DNA from: Rhyacichthys aspro
Taxonomy: Eukaryota > Chordata > Actinopteri > Gobiiformes > Rhyacichthyidae
Direction of reading: 5' to 3'
DNA: 64,000 nucleotides
Assembly (NCBI GenBank): GCA_036850595.1
Contig: CM072158.1
Coordinates: 9,811,422-9,875,421, forward strand
The number at the start of each line of letters is the position of its first letter. Position 1 is the first letter of the stretch. The translations under genes and the position numbers were made by a program. The notes beneath the pieces are model-generated. The model saw only the letters and a list, made by a program, of their open reading frames with translations. It did no database searches and was not told the DNA's origin. This document shows, piece after piece, positions 62,140 through 64,000 of this stretch.

Positions 62140-62990
62140 AGACTGGCATTAGCTTTTAATGACCATTACATACATCTCTCCGTCAACCTCTTGACCGCTC
62201 ATGCTTTCCGCTCTTCATCTCTAGCTACATCAGTTTAATAAACACTCCTTACATTTTCATCCTGTGGTCAATCCCATCTGATCCCCTATTGTGACATGGT
62301 CGTCTTTACACATCCAGCGAATTAAGCCTCGGGGGATGAAGCAACAGAGCAGCGGCTCAGCTTGTATCGATTCTCCACTTCTCTTTTTCTTTCTGCCTGG
62401 AATACCACTGCTTCTCTTTCGAACATATTACAGTAAGACTCAGTCGGCAACATTGTAAAGCAGCGATAAACCTCTAAGTTCTCTGCTGCCAGTCTGTACA
62501 GGCTGACTTATATTTTCCTTGAAACCTAAATGTCGTTGGATTTCAGTCCAAGTCATTTTATCATTCAGCTGATATTCATTGCAGTACCTTTGTGTTCCGA
62601 TCTTTCACCGTAATCTATGAATCATTCCTTTTTATGATTGAGCAGTTTCCTTCTGCCAACAAACCACTGGCCACTCTATTCAGGTCTGCTTTGGCACAGC
62701 GCTGCCTTGGCAAATGAATCGCTCCCTCATTTAATCTTTCACAAGGATATTTTCCCGCGATAACTTAAAAATATTTGACTATTATTATAACTCTTCTTTT
62801 TTACAGCAGTCATTTGTGGCTCTTCAGGTTGCATGGCTAGTGGTGAGACGGTGACCTTCCTTCTGTTAAAGAGCCCTCCAATGCAGCCGTACTCCTGGAG
62901 TGCTGGCCCCTTTATTAGCGAGGCCTTAATTCAGAATGGCAGCGCTCGCCCCATCCCCCAAACAGAGAAGCAATGAGTCAGTAAAGCAAA
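62140..62990. promoter_or_regulatory. Candidate conserved non-coding block in jarid2 intron 1
   Basis: The sequence is of high complexity with balanced composition, and contrasts with its AT-rich flanks. It has homeodomain-type cores (CTTAATTCAG, TTTATTAG near 62900-62935) and no simple repeats. No long frame with conserved character is visible. The call rests on texture only and would need alignment to other vertebrates; it may mark an intronic enhancer. Confidence 0.3.
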
Positions 62991-64000
62991 GAGACTGGGT
63001 TTCCATTCTACTTTACCCACCTTATTTAACATTAACTTTTACTTCAAGTATTAAAACTGCTGTTTTTTTTAAAATATGTGATTTTTGACCTTTACATATT
63101 TAATGAGCTATTCTCTAATGATATCCTTCAAAAATGAATAATTTTATGTTTATGGAAACCAGAAATATAAAGGCTCTTTTGCGCCTGTCTGTTGCAGCGT
63201 TTCTGACTTGGTCTGTAAGTCCGGGCGTCTCAGCGCTGATGCTCGACTGGGGGGAGGCTGTGTTGTCGGATGTGCTGTTTCATGTTGGGAAACAGGAGCG
63301 AAGAGGAGGTGGTGGTGGGTGGTCGGGGCTGTAAGAGGCAGAATAAACGCTTTATTTGATTCGTAGGTCAGTGCGTACACATTCTGCACGTCTTGCACCC
63401 CATCCTCCAACCGTCATGAGAAACGCATTACTTCCCCCCCATCTTGTCTCGTAATAGAATACCGAGTGGATTTTTTTCTGTTCCACTTTATCTGTCTCTC
63501 GCCTCCTCCCTCTTGCCTCATTCGCTCTATTACTCAGCGCAGCTACAAACAGCAGAGAGAGGCGTCAGGAGCTTTCTGTGGGATAGAGCTGGTCACGTTG
63601 GACGGAAGAAAGAGGGGGTATTCTCTCCTCGACCAGCCACGAAATTGTCCCGTTGTTGCAGAGGTGGAACCATTGAGCAATCAGCACAATCTTCTCCATT
63701 TTCACACTGTAATATGACTTAGTGTGTGTGTTTGCATGTGATAATCATTTAGATCAAGATGCTTTGCGACATGATTAGCTTGTTGGCGGTTTTTCAGCTC
63801 TCCCCAGTCGGTGTCTCACATGCTTTTAGTCATTTTTTTGTTTTGATTTGGTCTGCCAAAGGAAACTCTGGAATCCTCTCTAGTTTGATCTTACACAGCT
63901 GTGGGATTTTACCCACTCCAGAACCTCCTTAGACGTAGAAGCACACACCCCAAAACGCTCCTAATCTGGCCCTCTGGGGTTGTCATTCTCTGCTTTGGTA

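Noticed and set aside
1..64000. tRNA, rRNA, microRNA or CRISPR features
   Set aside because: No paired A/B-box tRNA arrangement, rRNA-like stretch, long-arm hairpin or regularly spaced repeat array was recognised. Short inverted repeats have arms of only 7-10 bp, too short for microRNA precursors.

Overview
This window looks like vertebrate nuclear DNA, most likely from a ray-finned (teleost) fish. It is AT-rich, has no operon-like gene packing, and carries many short CA/TG microsatellites. No mammalian Alu, L1 or B1 sequence is recognisable, nor an obvious avian CR1. The species cannot be named from the sequence. Almost all the open reading frames are short, often start at non-ATG codons, overlap on both strands and match no family I recognise, so they are treated as chance frames.

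One gene is firmly identified: the first coding exon of jarid2 on the + strand. An ATG at 57280 opens MSKERPKRNIIQKKY, the invariant N-terminus of vertebrate JARID2, and is followed at once by a consensus splice donor (GTAAGT) at 57325. JARID2 is an accessory subunit of Polycomb Repressive Complex 2. About 600 bp of CpG-containing promoter and 5' leader precede the exon, with an inverted CCAAT box and at least four short upstream ORFs. The last of these ends exactly on the jarid2 start codon (TAATG). The remaining 6.7 kb is the start of intron 1.

The other 56.7 kb is upstream intergenic DNA. It corresponds to the gene desert that flanks the 5' side of JARID2 in vertebrates. Its layout is stretches of featureless AT-rich DNA alternating with blocks of high-complexity sequence rich in homeodomain (TAAT), octamer, nuclear-receptor and CCAAT motifs. 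These blocks look like conserved non-coding elements: about 11.6-12.3, 18.2-18.7, 20.7-20.9, 27.2-27.6, 32.4-33.1, 34.6-35.4, 38.3-38.6, 39.4-39.7, 49.3-50.6 and 54.6-55.0 kb, plus 62.1-63.0 kb in the intron. One small transposon-like element (35432-35807, hAT-like, with inverted ends and a near-perfect 8-bp target duplication) was found, along with several microsatellites, a degenerate pentanucleotide tract and one local duplication (37.6/38.0 kb).

My reading is a long-range regulatory landscape feeding the jarid2 promoter. No new protein system was found. The most distinctive observations are the uORF cascade ending in TAATG, repeated DR1 nuclear-receptor sites (12.5, 14.3, 18.4 and 25.8 kb), an excess of perfect octamers (POU sites), and a 9-bp-phased ATTGG array at 34.8 kb.
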